Shown one piece after another: positions 18,357 through 26,049 of a stretch of DNA of 43,993 bases. The notes beneath the pieces are model-generated. The model was not told the origin of the DNA. It made no database searches and saw only the letters and a list, made by a program, of their open reading frames with translations. The stretch is taken from the NCBI GenBank assembly GCA_964586145.1, contig CAZPHH010000037.1, forward strand, positions 1 to 43,993, given 5' to 3'. Origin of the DNA: JAFGJQ01 sp964586145 (lineage in GTDB: Bacteria; Planctomycetota; Phycisphaerae; UBA1845). Made by a program: the position numbers and the translations under genes. Positions within the stretch are counted from its first letter, which is position 1; the number at the start of each line of letters is the position of its first letter.

Positions 18357-18386
18357 TTGCAGTAAACTGCCGAGCTATACTATGAT
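18357..18386 (+). promoter_or_regulatory. Probable promoter of def-fmt
   Basis: TTGCAG (18357-18362) and TATGAT (18381-18386) are separated by 18 bases, about 100 bases before def. The -35 lies in a small palindrome GCAGT-AA-ACTGC (18359-18370). It overlaps the divergent promoter of the TPR gene, so the two can hardly be occupied at the same time. Confidence 0.55.
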
Positions 18387-18403
18387 AACGAGTAGGATGT
18401 CAA
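18374..18403 (-). promoter_or_regulatory. Strong sigma-70-type promoter of the TPR gene
   Basis: On the minus strand a consensus TTGACA (18403-18398) is followed after 18 bases by TATAGC (18379-18374). It points to the TPR gene, leaving a leader of about 120 bases, and overlaps the opposing def-fmt promoter. Confidence 0.6.
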
Positions 18404-18484
18404 GATCGACCACCGGCCGGCCCTCACGAGCCCCGTCCCGGCACAGGGGCCGGCAGGCCACCAAGTATCGTTGCGGAAGTGAAC

Positions 18485-19042
18485 ATGAAGATTGCGGACA
18501 TCCAGATCGACCGGCTTCGGATCGTCGAGTATCCGGAACCCGTGCTGCGCAAAACCTGCCAGGAGGTGACGGAGTTCGGCCCTGATTTGGAGGCCCTCTG
18601 CCGCCGAATGCTTGATCTCATGCGGGCCGACCGCGGAATCGGGCTGGCCGGCCCCCAGGTCGGTCTGCCGCTCCGCCTTTTCGTGTGCAACATCGCGGAA
18701 GATCCCGCGAACGACCTGATCTGCATCAACCCCGTGCTGGAGGACTTCGAGGGGGGGTGCGAACTGGAGGAGGGGTGCCTTTCCCTGCCCGAGGTCGCCG
18801 TCCCCGTGCGACGGCCCGGGGCCGCCACCCTGCGGGCCCTGGACCCCCACGGGAACCCGTTTACGCAACGATCGGCGGATCTGCTGGCCCGGGTCTGGCA
18901 GCACGAGAACGACCACCTCGACGGCCGCATGATTATCGATTACATGTCCACGGAGTCGGCGTTGGCGAACCGGCGAGCCCTGAAGCTGATGGAAGAGAAC
19001 TATCGACGCCGAACGCGCCGCAGAACCGCCGGCATACGGTAG
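18485..19042 (+). CDS. def: Peptide deformylase (185 aa)
   Basis: A metalloenzyme that removes the formyl group from N-formylmethionine of nascent proteins. All three motifs are present: GIGLAGPQ (51-58), EGCLS with metal ligand Cys98, and HENDH with ligands His140 and His144 and catalytic Glu141. The length is normal. The ATG at 18485 sits six bases after CGGAAG; the GTG at 18479 overlaps that site. The fmt gene follows after six bases, so the two form an operon that adds and removes the formyl group, a common arrangement. Confidence 0.96.
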   Translation: MKIADIQIDRLRIVEYPEPVLRKTCQEVTEFGPDLEALCRRMLDLMRADRGIGLAGPQVGLPLRLFVCNIAEDPANDLICINPVLEDFEGGCELEEGCLSLPEVAVPVRRPGAATLRALDPHGNPFTQRSADLLARVWQHENDHLDGRMIIDYMSTESALANRRALKLMEENYRRRTRRRTAGIR

Positions 19043-19048
19043 GCCTTC

Positions 19049-20002
19049 ATGCGCATCCTCTTTGTGGGATCCGGCGACTTCGCCGAGCCCACGCTCCACT
19101 TCCTTTGTGAAGAACACGACGTGGTCGCGGTGGTTACCAAGCCTGCCCGCAGGGCCGGCCGTGGACAGTCGGTCAGACCCACGCCAGTTCGGCAACTCGC
19201 TGCTGAATATGATCTTGCGATCATCGAGGCAGAGAACATCAACGAGCCGGCGACGGTGTCTCAACTGGCCGGCCTGAACGCCGACCTGGGGATCGTCATC
19301 GCGTTCGGACAGAAGATCGGCCCGACTCTGCTGGCGGCCGTGCCAGCCGGGTTCGTCAACCTGCACGCCTCCCTGTTGCCCCGATATCGAGGCGCCGCAC
19401 CCTACCAATGGACGGTCATCAACGGGGACGAGAAGGCGGGTGTGACCGTGTTCCGCCTGACGGCCGGGATGGACGCCGGGCCGATCCTGACCCAGCGGTG
19501 GACGTACGTGCGACCGCAGGAGACGGCTTGCGAACTCCATGATCGGCTGGCCCGCATCGGGCCGGATGCCGTGCGAGCCGCCCTGGACCTCTATGCGGAC
19601 GGCCCAATCCCGGAGGGGCAGCCCCAGGATCCCGCCCAGGTCACGCGTGCCCCCAAGCTTCGCAAGGCAGACGGATGGATCGACTTCACCCGGCCGGCCG
19701 CCGTCCTCGGGCACTTCGTATGCGGGATGTGGTCCTGGCCCGGGGCGGTTTGCACGTTCGAGTCGGCTGACGGCTCGCGTCGCGAACAGGTGACCCTGGC
19801 CCGGGCGCGGATGGGTGACGCTATGGCGGCCGGGCTCGATCCGGGCGTCCTGGACGTTCGACTTTTCGCGGCCACCGGCGACGGCTGGCTGGAAATCCTG
19901 GAGATCAAACCCGCCGCCGGTCGCCGGATGACCTGGCAGGAGTTCGTCAACGGCCGCCACGTCCGGCCGGGAGACCGCTTCGTCCGGGTCGAATCGGCGT
20001 GA
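19049..20002 (+). CDS. fmt: Methionyl-tRNA formyltransferase (317 aa)
   Basis: Transfers a formyl group from 10-formyltetrahydrofolate to initiator Met-tRNA. The N-terminal formyltransferase fold opens MRILFVGSGDFA, and the signature NLHASLLPRYRGAAP gives catalytic Asn104 and His106, with Asp142 in GMDAG. The C-terminal tRNA-binding domain starts near residue 200 with LRKADGWIDFTRPA. Length and order are as in the family (about 310-320 residues). It starts six bases after the def stop and is co-transcribed with it. The gene ends 12 bp before the convergent cupin gene, with no clear terminator. Confidence 0.96.
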   Translation: MRILFVGSGDFAEPTLHFLCEEHDVVAVVTKPARRAGRGQSVRPTPVRQLAAEYDLAIIEAENINEPATVSQLAGLNADLGIVIAFGQKIGPTLLAAVPAGFVNLHASLLPRYRGAAPYQWTVINGDEKAGVTVFRLTAGMDAGPILTQRWTYVRPQETACELHDRLARIGPDAVRAALDLYADGPIPEGQPQDPAQVTRAPKLRKADGWIDFTRPAAVLGHFVCGMWSWPGAVCTFESADGSRREQVTLARARMGDAMAAGLDPGVLDVRLFAATGDGWLEILEIKPAAGRRMTWQEFVNGRHVRPGDRFVRVESA

Positions 20003-20014
20003 CCCGATCGGTGC

Positions 20015-20368
20015 TCAGGGGGTCTGACTCCTCGGGGCGGGAATCAGGCAAATGAACTCGCAGCGTTCGTCAGAGGTGTTGAAGAACGCATGCGTTTCGT
20101 TCGCAGGAACGAAGATCACGTCACCGGTCTGAAACGGGCGATCGCCCTCTGTCGTCTTCGCGATGCCGCAGCCGTTGAGCACCAGTATTTCGTGTTCGTA
20201 ATCGTGCGCATGGTGCGGGGTATTGCCGCCCGGGCCAACCTCGAAATGGCGCATGTGGAAGTTCGCGGCACCGTCCTCGGGACCGATCAGCATGCGCATC
20301 CGGACATTCCTGGCGCCGCCCGCCGCAACGGGCGTCTGCTCATGTGAGGCAAGCGATTGGATTTTCAT
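20015..20368 (-). CDS. Single-domain cupin protein (117 aa)
   Basis: A small beta-barrel cupin. Motif 1 reads GGNTPHHAHDYEHEILVLNG, with metal ligands His-His-Glu-type residues, and motif 2 reads GDVIFVPANETHAFFN with a further histidine. The metal site therefore looks intact. Such stand-alone cupins may be isomerases, dioxygenases or sugar/ligand-binding proteins; the sequence does not say which. The ATG at 20368 follows AGGTGGAG. It is on the minus strand after ndk with a 39-bp gap, so the two are probably co-transcribed, although no functional link is evident. Confidence 0.82.
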   Translation of the reverse strand: MKIQSLASHEQTPVAAGGARNVRMRMLIGPEDGAANFHMRHFEVGPGGNTPHHAHDYEHEILVLNGCGIAKTTEGDRPFQTGDVIFVPANETHAFFNTSDERCEFICLIPAPRSQTP

Positions 20369-20407
20369 GGCTCCACCTTTGGGTCTCACGCGTCGACAGA
20401 CGACAGG

Positions 20408-20869
20408 TCATGCTTCGTCGGCCCTCTTGACCCACGTGTCCGTTGCGGTTTCGTAGCTCAGTATCTCGTCCGGTCGGAAGTACAGGTCGATTTCCGCCCT
20501 GGCCGACTCGGGTCCGTCGCTCCCGTGAACCAGGTTGTACGTCGCACTCACGGCGAAATCGCCGCGGATGGTGCCCGGCTCCGCCTCCGAGCCGAATGTC
20601 GCGCCGAGCAGCTTCCGACAGACGCTGATTGCGTTGAACCCTCGAACCACCATTACCACCACGGGGCCGCGCGTGATGTAGTCCATCAGTCGCGTATAGA
20701 AGGGCTTGCCCTTGTGCGGCGCGTATTGTCGCTCGGCCGCCTCCGTCGAAAGCTGGATCAGCTTCAGGGCGGCAACCGTCAGCCCCTTGTCCTCAAACCG
20801 CTGAATGACCCGTCCCAGCAGCCGCCGCTGAATGCAGTCTGGCTTGAGAATTATCAGTGTCTGCTCCAA
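20408..20869 (-). CDS. ndk: Nucleoside diphosphate kinase (153 aa)
   Basis: Transfers the gamma phosphate of ATP to nucleoside diphosphates through a phosphohistidine. The family pattern is complete: EQTLIILKPDCIQRRLLG at the N-terminus, the ATP-binding LLGATFGSEAEPGTIRGDF region, and the active-site NLVHGSD with His115. The length is slightly above the usual 140-150 because of a short C-terminal tail. The start is a TTG at 20869, supported by GGGAG eight bases upstream and by the exact family N-terminus. It precedes the cupin gene and follows the URO-D family gene. Confidence 0.95.
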   Translation of the reverse strand: MEQTLIILKPDCIQRRLLGRVIQRFEDKGLTVAALKLIQLSTEAAERQYAPHKGKPFYTRLMDYITRGPVVVMVVRGFNAISVCRKLLGATFGSEAEPGTIRGDFAVSATYNLVHGSDGPESARAEIDLYFRPDEILSYETATDTWVKRADEA

Positions 20870-20923
20870 GGTTCGTTCTCCCGATACGTATTGCCGGCAT
20901 ACGCGAACGCCGAGGAAGGTCGG

Positions 20924-21922
20924 TTACTCGGACTGCCGCCCATACGCCCATCCGCGGGCGGCCTCCACCATGGCGTGGAGGTTTGCCGCCGGCACCGAGT
21001 CGGGATCATACGTGCAACCCGGCGCGATGATAAGGGGCCGGTCGCCCGCCTGACGCAGGGCGTCGTTCACTTCGCCGCGAACATCTTCCGGCGAGCCCAT
21101 GGGTAATGTCGAGAGGTTGTCCACGCCGGCGGCAGGGGCGGGCTTCAGCCACCCGACCACATCCGCGACGGACGGGCCGGCCGCCCGGTCCGCCCAGTTC
21201 AACACGTGGCACGGGTACGCTGCGAACGCGGGAAAGTCGACGGCCCGGCCGCAGACGTGCAGCACGTTCAACCGGCCGCGTTCTGCCGCTGCCAGAATCT
21301 CCCGATCGGTGGGTTCGACCAACTGGCGGTACAACGGCGAGTGGTCCTGAACTCCGTCCAGCCAGTCGTCTCGCACAGAAAGGAACACTCCGTCCGCCCC
21401 CGCTTCGATGCATCGCCGGGCGAAGTTCGAGAGGCTGGCGCCGATGCGGCCGAGCGCGTGGCGCATGCCGTCAGGGTCCTGCTCAAAATACTGCCGGAGG
21501 GTGGCCGTCGGCTCGTCCTCCCCGGACAGTCTGGGCGGCTGGTGTCGCTGCGGAGGCCGGACGAGGTGTCGCAAGGTCGTCCAGGCATTGAAGACGGTGG
21601 TGTTGATCCAGACTCGGCCGCCCAGGCGGGATTTCAATGCCGCCAGGAGGTCCAGTTGGCGCGCAAATTCCGGCTCGTCGCCCCGCAGAACCGGCAGCGC
21701 GTGCAGATCAGCCGGTCTCTCGATCGGTTTCGCGCTTGGGTAGGGGTTGTCGTTCATGACCTTCAGGAAGTCGAGGTCAAACGACTGCTGGTGGGCGATG
21801 TGGGCCTCCACGGCCGCGGGTCCACAGACCCGATCCTGTGCAAAGTGGCACCAGAAGGACACGGGCGGTCGATCCGGGTGTTGCCCGGCCAGCACCGCCT
21901 GCACTCGTTCGATGGGATCCAC
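20924..21922 (-). CDS. Uroporphyrinogen decarboxylase (URO-D) superfamily protein (332 aa)
   Basis: The N-terminus MDPIERVQAVLAGQHPDRPPVSFW is the typical opening of URO-D family proteins, and the beta/alpha-barrel pattern continues to LHAMVEAARGWAY at the end. The family includes the haem enzyme HemE but also methyltransferase components such as MtaA and CmuA. I do not see the arginine-rich FSDIL-type substrate loop of true HemE near the N-terminus, so a methyl-transfer or other role is as likely. It contains WCHFAQ and an LHVCGRAV histidine/cysteine pair of the kind that could bind zinc in MtaA-like enzymes. Start GTG 21922 with GGAGG at about seven bases. Mrp follows closely upstream (36 bp). 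Confidence 0.75.
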   Translation of the reverse strand: MDPIERVQAVLAGQHPDRPPVSFWCHFAQDRVCGPAAVEAHIAHQQSFDLDFLKVMNDNPYPSAKPIERPADLHALPVLRGDEPEFARQLDLLAALKSRLGGRVWINTTVFNAWTTLRHLVRPPQRHQPPRLSGEDEPTATLRQYFEQDPDGMRHALGRIGASLSNFARRCIEAGADGVFLSVRDDWLDGVQDHSPLYRQLVEPTDREILAAAERGRLNVLHVCGRAVDFPAFAAYPCHVLNWADRAAGPSVADVVGWLKPAPAAGVDNLSTLPMGSPEDVRGEVNDALRQAGDRPLIIAPGCTYDPDSVPAANLHAMVEAARGWAYGRQSE

Positions 21923-21958
21923 AACTCGCCTCCACGGCGCCTGCAGCCCCCGCCCCCG

Positions 21959-23041
21959 TCACTCGACAGAGAGAGTCGGCGGGGTTTCCTCCTGCGCCAC
22001 GCGAATGCTGACCTGACCCGCCGCCGCCCGCACCACGTTCAGGATGGAATCGCGCAACTCCGCCTGGGCCGCGGTGAAGCACCTCTGGGGCGTTCCCTCG
22101 TCCGCAAACAGGCGAATCCCGGCGTTCAACGGAATGCCCCCGAGAAACGGCACCTGCATCTCTTCCGCCGCCCGGCGGGCCCCGCCATGGTCAAAGATGT
22201 CGTCTCGCTTACCGCAGTGCGGGCAGACGTAGTAGCTCATGTTCTCCACGATTCCCAGACAGGGGACCTTCAGCGTCGCATACATCATGATGGCCCGGCG
22301 GGCATCGGCCAGGGCGAGGTCCTGCGGCGTGCAGACCACCACGGCGCCAGTCATGGGAATGGATTGCGAGAGGGTCAAGGGCACGTCACCGGTGCCGGGC
22401 GGCAGGTCCACGACCAGGTAGTCCAGTTCGCCCCACTCCACGTTCCCCAGGAACTGCTGAACGGTGTTGTGGACCATGGGCCCCCGCCAGATCACGGCCT
22501 GTCGGGGATCCACGAAGAACCCGATGCTGATCAGCTTCACGCCGAGCGCCTCGACCGGCACAATCCTGCCGTCGCTTCCGACGTCGGGCTTGGCGTCGGT
22601 CGCGCCCATGATCGTCGGGATGGACGGCCCGTAGACGTCCGCGTCCAGCAGCCCGACTCGGGCCCCTTCCCGCTGAAGCCCGATCGCCAGCAGCGCCGCC
22701 ACCGTGCTCTTGCCCACGCCGCCCTTGCCGGCGCCCACCGCGATCGTGTTCCTGACCCCGGGCATCTGCACCGCGCTGCGGGCGTGGCCCCGGACCCGAG
22801 CGCTAAAGGTGACTGACACGTCGCGGACGCCCGGCACCCGCCGGACAGCCGCCTCCACGTCACCCCGGATCCGGTCCTTCATCGGGCAGGCGGGCGTGGT
22901 CAGCTCGACTTCCACCGTCACGACCCCTTCCTCGACAGACACCTTCCTGACCATGTTGAGGTTGACAATGTCCCGGTGCAGTTCCGGATCGTGGACGGTG
23001 CGTAGCTGCTCGAGGATCGCGTCTTGGGCCGGCTGGTGCAT
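21959..23041 (-). CDS. Mrp/ApbC-type Fe-S cluster carrier ATPase (360 aa)
   Basis: An N-terminal MIP18-like domain (about 1-85, with TTPACPMKD) is followed by a P-loop ATPase with a deviant Walker A VGAGKGGVGKST (102-113) and switch VGLLDADVYGPSIP. Further motifs are DLPPGTGD and CPHCGK; the last holds the CxxC that binds a bridging Fe-S cluster between subunits. The family (Mrp, ApbC, NBP35/Ind1) carries and transfers iron-sulfur clusters in the cytoplasm. Length and domain order are normal. Start ATG 23041. It is divergent from the histidine kinase gene with a 169-bp gap, which holds a TATATT -10-like stretch pointing to this gene but no good -35. Confidence 0.92.
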   Translation of the reverse strand: MHQPAQDAILEQLRTVHDPELHRDIVNLNMVRKVSVEEGVVTVEVELTTPACPMKDRIRGDVEAAVRRVPGVRDVSVTFSARVRGHARSAVQMPGVRNTIAVGAGKGGVGKSTVAALLAIGLQREGARVGLLDADVYGPSIPTIMGATDAKPDVGSDGRIVPVEALGVKLISIGFFVDPRQAVIWRGPMVHNTVQQFLGNVEWGELDYLVVDLPPGTGDVPLTLSQSIPMTGAVVVCTPQDLALADARRAIMMYATLKVPCLGIVENMSYYVCPHCGKRDDIFDHGGARRAAEEMQVPFLGGIPLNAGIRLFADEGTPQRCFTAAQAELRDSILNVVRAAAGQVSIRVAQEETPPTLSVE

Positions 23042-23210
23042 TTCGAGTCTCTTTCCGGTACAGAGGGAGGGACGAAGTCCCCGTCGGACGGCATCCCGAT
23101 GCGTTAATATAGAACCGCCGGGGTACTATTTCCACCCCCTGGGGGGCTCTGCGGGCGGAGGTCGGGCGTGGTATGATGTTGCGGTGGGCTGAGGCGGGAG
23201 AAGGCCAAAC

Positions 23211-24842
23211 GTGCCGGCTGGCGATTCCCAGACAAGCCGAGTGATCGAGGTGGAGCGCCGCTCCCCGGAGGCGTCGCGCAAGCTCGTGGTCGGGGTGGTG
23301 GCACTGGCCGTCCTGCTCTCGGCCATGGGAATGTTGCTGGCCCTGCAGCAGTCTCAGCTTCTGGTCGCCGGTCGGGTCGCGGAGCTTCGGCCGGAGGCCT
23401 ATCGCCGGGTTGCCAGCGTGACCCGCGCGGCGGCCTCGGAAATCGAACGAACCTTTGCTGATATCGGGGTGCATGGGTGCCGCGCCACAACCCGTCCCGC
23501 ATCGGAAGACGAGACGTCCGAGGACCAACCGTATGCGCCCCCCCGCGCAACCTGGTTGCGCGAGCTTCTCGTTTGGGATGGAGATCGTCTGCGCCCCTGT
23601 GCCATCGGGCCGTTCCAGCCGCTTTCGGAGACGGACCTGGTCCGGCTCGAACCGGAGATGCGGCTGCGGCTCGACCTGATCCTGGCCGACGCCCGCGAGG
23701 GGGGGTCGCCGGCCCTCCAGTCTTACCTTCACAGCCGTCCGGACGGCAAACGGGTGCTCGTCGTCTACGGCCCGGTTCGCCCAGGCGGCGGCGAGTTGAA
23801 CGTCGCGGTCGCCATCGTGGACCTGGGCTTTGCCCGTGCAGACCTGGTGGACCGGTTGGTGGGCACAGGGGGTGATCTGACCGTCGTGTCGACGGGGGGG
23901 CGGTCGCCCGAATCCGGCCTCGGGACGGGCGTCTGGTCGGAGTCGCTGGGTCCGCTGTTCCCGTTCTGGTCGGTGCAGCCGTCCTCCCGTTTCCTGCTGG
24001 AGCAGGAGCGCGTCGGACTGCGGCAGACGATGTTGTACGCCGGTGTGACCATCCTCGGCCTGGTGGCGTTGCTGCTGGCGATTCGAGCCATGAACCGGGT
24101 CGTCCAGCACGAGATTTCACTCTCGCGTATGAAGGCCAACTTCGTGGCGGACGTGTCTCACGAACTCAAGACGCCGCTGGCCCTGATTCGCATGTTCGCG
24201 GAGACGCTGCTCAGCGGCCGTGTGCATTCGGAAGAGAAGGCCCGCGAGTATTACGACATCATCACACGGGAAAGCACACGTCTCACTCACCTGATCGACA
24301 ACATCCTCGACTTCTCCCGCATCGACGCCGGACGCAAGCATTACCGCCGCGAGCTGGTCGACGTGGGGCGTGTGGTCCGCGAGACGTACGACGCCTACCG
24401 CCATGAGCTGGACTACCACGGGTTCGAGCACCATTGCACCGTTGCGGACGGCCTCCCAGGGATCCATGGCGACGACGACGCGATCGGACAGGTCGTCCTG
24501 AACCTGATCAGCAACGCCATCAAGTACAGCGGAGACGAGAAGCACCTGCACGTGGACGTTGTGCCGGAGACCCGCCGGGACCGCCACGGCGTGCTGATCT
24601 GCGTGCGGGACCGCGGCATCGGCATCCGCCCCGAGGACCGCGCCCACCTGTTCGACGGGTTCTACCGGGCCGCCGATGAGCGGGTGCGACGGAGCCGAGG
24701 GACGGGCCTGGGCCTGACCGTATGCAAGAAGATCGTGGAGGCCCACGGCGGGTGCATCGACGTGGAATCCCGACTGGTCAAAGGCAGCGAGTTTCGGGTA
24801 TTCTTACCGGAAGATCACGATACCTCCGAACAGAAGGAATGA
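23211..24842 (+). CDS. Membrane sensor histidine kinase (543 aa)
   Basis: Order: a first membrane helix (about 24-46), an extracytoplasmic sensor region (about 47-275), a second helix (about 277-294), then a HisKA domain with DVSHELKTPLALIR (phospho-acceptor His317) and a HATPase domain with N box NLISNAIKYS, G1 VRDRGIGI and G2 RGTGLGL. I see no HAMP domain: the second helix runs almost directly into the dimerisation helix, a layout like PhoR/ResE-type kinases. The signal is unknown and the sensor region has no recognised fold. Start GTG 23211 after GGGAGAAGG. The response regulator begins six bases past the stop and is surely its partner. Confidence 0.92.
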   Translation: MPAGDSQTSRVIEVERRSPEASRKLVVGVVALAVLLSAMGMLLALQQSQLLVAGRVAELRPEAYRRVASVTRAAASEIERTFADIGVHGCRATTRPASEDETSEDQPYAPPRATWLRELLVWDGDRLRPCAIGPFQPLSETDLVRLEPEMRLRLDLILADAREGGSPALQSYLHSRPDGKRVLVVYGPVRPGGGELNVAVAIVDLGFARADLVDRLVGTGGDLTVVSTGGRSPESGLGTGVWSESLGPLFPFWSVQPSSRFLLEQERVGLRQTMLYAGVTILGLVALLLAIRAMNRVVQHEISLSRMKANFVADVSHELKTPLALIRMFAETLLSGRVHSEEKAREYYDIITRESTRLTHLIDNILDFSRIDAGRKHYRRELVDVGRVVRETYDAYRHELDYHGFEHHCTVADGLPGIHGDDDAIGQVVLNLISNAIKYSGDEKHLHVDVVPETRRDRHGVLICVRDRGIGIRPEDRAHLFDGFYRAADERVRRSRGTGLGLTVCKKIVEAHGGCIDVESRLVKGSEFRVFLPEDHDTSEQKE

Positions 24843-24847
24843 CGCGG

Positions 24848-25528
24848 ATGGCCAGAATCCTGATTGCAGAAGACGAACCGGACATGCTCATGGGCCTGCG
24901 GGACAACCTGCAGTTCGAGGGCTACGACGTGATCGAGGCCACGGATGGCGAGCAGGCGCTGAACGCCATCCAGCAGGACCGCCCCGACCTGGTCCTCCTG
25001 GACGTCATGATGCCCAAGCTGGACGGCATCACCGTCTGTCGCAAGCTGCGGGACGCGGGCTTCTCCGTGCCCATCCTCATGCTGACGGCCAAGAGCCAGG
25101 AGATTGACGTGGTCCGAGGCCTGGAGGCCGGCGCGGACGACTACATCATCAAACCCTTCGGGGTCCGTGAACTGCTGGCCCGGATCAAGGTGGCCCTGCG
25201 CCACGGGGGGGCCACCCCCGGCGTCTCCAGGGTCGTGCGCATCGGCGAGGCGGAGGTGGACCTGATCAAGGGCACCGTGGTCCGGGGCATCGAGTCGTTC
25301 AAGCTCGGGCACTTCGAGATCCAGATCCTCAAGATGCTCATCGAGAACGCCGAGCAGCCGGTGGACCGCAACCGGATGCTCGACGAGATCTGGGGGCTGG
25401 CCGCGTATCCGACCAATCGAACGGTGGACAACCACATCGTCTCGCTGCGTCGCAAGATCGAGCCGGACGCGAAGAACCCCCGACACATCCTCACCGTGCA
25501 TAGCATCGGGTACAAATTCGTGCCGTAG
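24848..25528 (+). CDS. OmpR/PhoB-family response regulator (226 aa)
   Basis: The receiver domain has the acidic pocket AEDEPD, the phosphorylation site LLDVMMP (Asp52) and the Lys in DYIIKPFG. A winged-helix DNA-binding domain follows (about 130-226), with ...RTVDNHIVSLRRKIE and the end HSIGYKFVP typical of the family. It is phosphorylated by the upstream kinase and then binds DNA as a transcription factor; targets are unknown. The ATG at 24848 has AAGGA nine bases upstream. An ATG at 24839 overlapping the kinase stop is also in frame but is too close to the ribosome site. Confidence 0.95.
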   Translation: MARILIAEDEPDMLMGLRDNLQFEGYDVIEATDGEQALNAIQQDRPDLVLLDVMMPKLDGITVCRKLRDAGFSVPILMLTAKSQEIDVVRGLEAGADDYIIKPFGVRELLARIKVALRHGGATPGVSRVVRIGEAEVDLIKGTVVRGIESFKLGHFEIQILKMLIENAEQPVDRNRMLDEIWGLAAYPTNRTVDNHIVSLRRKIEPDAKNPRHILTVHSIGYKFVP

Positions 25529-25643
25529 GGACACAGGACAGGCATCGAGGACGCGAGGGTTGGGGCCCGGAGGCCGGGGGGCGGACCTCGGCGGTGGCCG
25601 GCGATGACGCCGGCATCGCACCTCCCCGGTCTGCGGCGGGGCC

Positions 25644-25672
25644 TTGACCCCGGCCGGCGGTTCCCGTTCAAT
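25644..25672 (+). promoter_or_regulatory. Promoter of the 95-codon gene (left copy)
   Basis: TTGACC (25644-25649) and TTCAAT (25667-25672) with a 17-base spacer, 25 bases before the ATG. Both hexamers and the spacer length recur exactly in front of the second, degenerate copy at 30514-30542, while the coding sequence there has decayed. This is why I call it a promoter. Confidence 0.6.
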
Positions 25673-25696
25673 GGTCGCGCGGAGTTGAGGTGACCC

Positions 25697-25984
25697 ATGG
25701 CGGGTGCGCCGTTGGAACCGGCCGGAGCGGGGGCGGACGTGGATCCGTCAAACCTGACGGACGAGCAGCAGATGCTCCTTCGCGTCCGGGACACCCTGTA
25801 CGAGGGAAGTTGGGATGACTTCGCCCGCGACCTGCGCGCCCGCCGGGACGCCCGACCCCATGTGTTTGACATTTTACCTGCAAGCGAAACCCTCCGGGAA
25901 ACCATCCTGACCCACCTTCGGCAGATTGACCGCCTGCGAAACTGGGAGCGCCGACACGGCATCGCGCTGCGGGCCGACGACTGA
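25697..25984 (+). CDS. Small hypothetical protein (95 aa), intact copy
   Basis: A soluble, acidic/charged protein. A Pro/Ala/Gly-rich N-terminus is followed by LTDEQQMLLRVRDTLYEGSW, FARDLRARRDARPHVFDILP and a helical end HLRQIDRLRNWERRHG. It has no cysteine, signal peptide or membrane segment. I do not recognise the family, and the length and helical pattern suggest a small interaction module. The gene has a well-formed promoter but only a modest ribosome site (GAGGTGACCC before ATG 25697). A decayed copy lies 4.87 kb downstream in the same orientation, and the two flank the glycosylation cassette. The next gene is on the opposite strand. Confidence 0.7.
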   Translation: MAGAPLEPAGAGADVDPSNLTDEQQMLLRVRDTLYEGSWDDFARDLRARRDARPHVFDILPASETLRETILTHLRQIDRLRNWERRHGIALRADD

Positions 25985-26049
25985 TTCGGGTCAAGTCCCG
26001 CCGGACAGACTCCGCCCCCGCCGTAGGGCGGTGCGATGTGGAAAGGGAC

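Larger units (their letters stand above)
25640..26015 (+). repeat. Left copy of a duplicated module (promoter plus 95-codon gene)
   Basis: This stretch and 30510-30885 align colinearly in the same orientation at an offset of 4870 bases up to a 2-base insertion in the right copy. A hand count over the first 64 bases of the gene gives 49 matches. Weaker similarity may extend back to a GCCGGC pair near 25597 / 30478, with an 11-base length difference. Confidence 0.8.
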
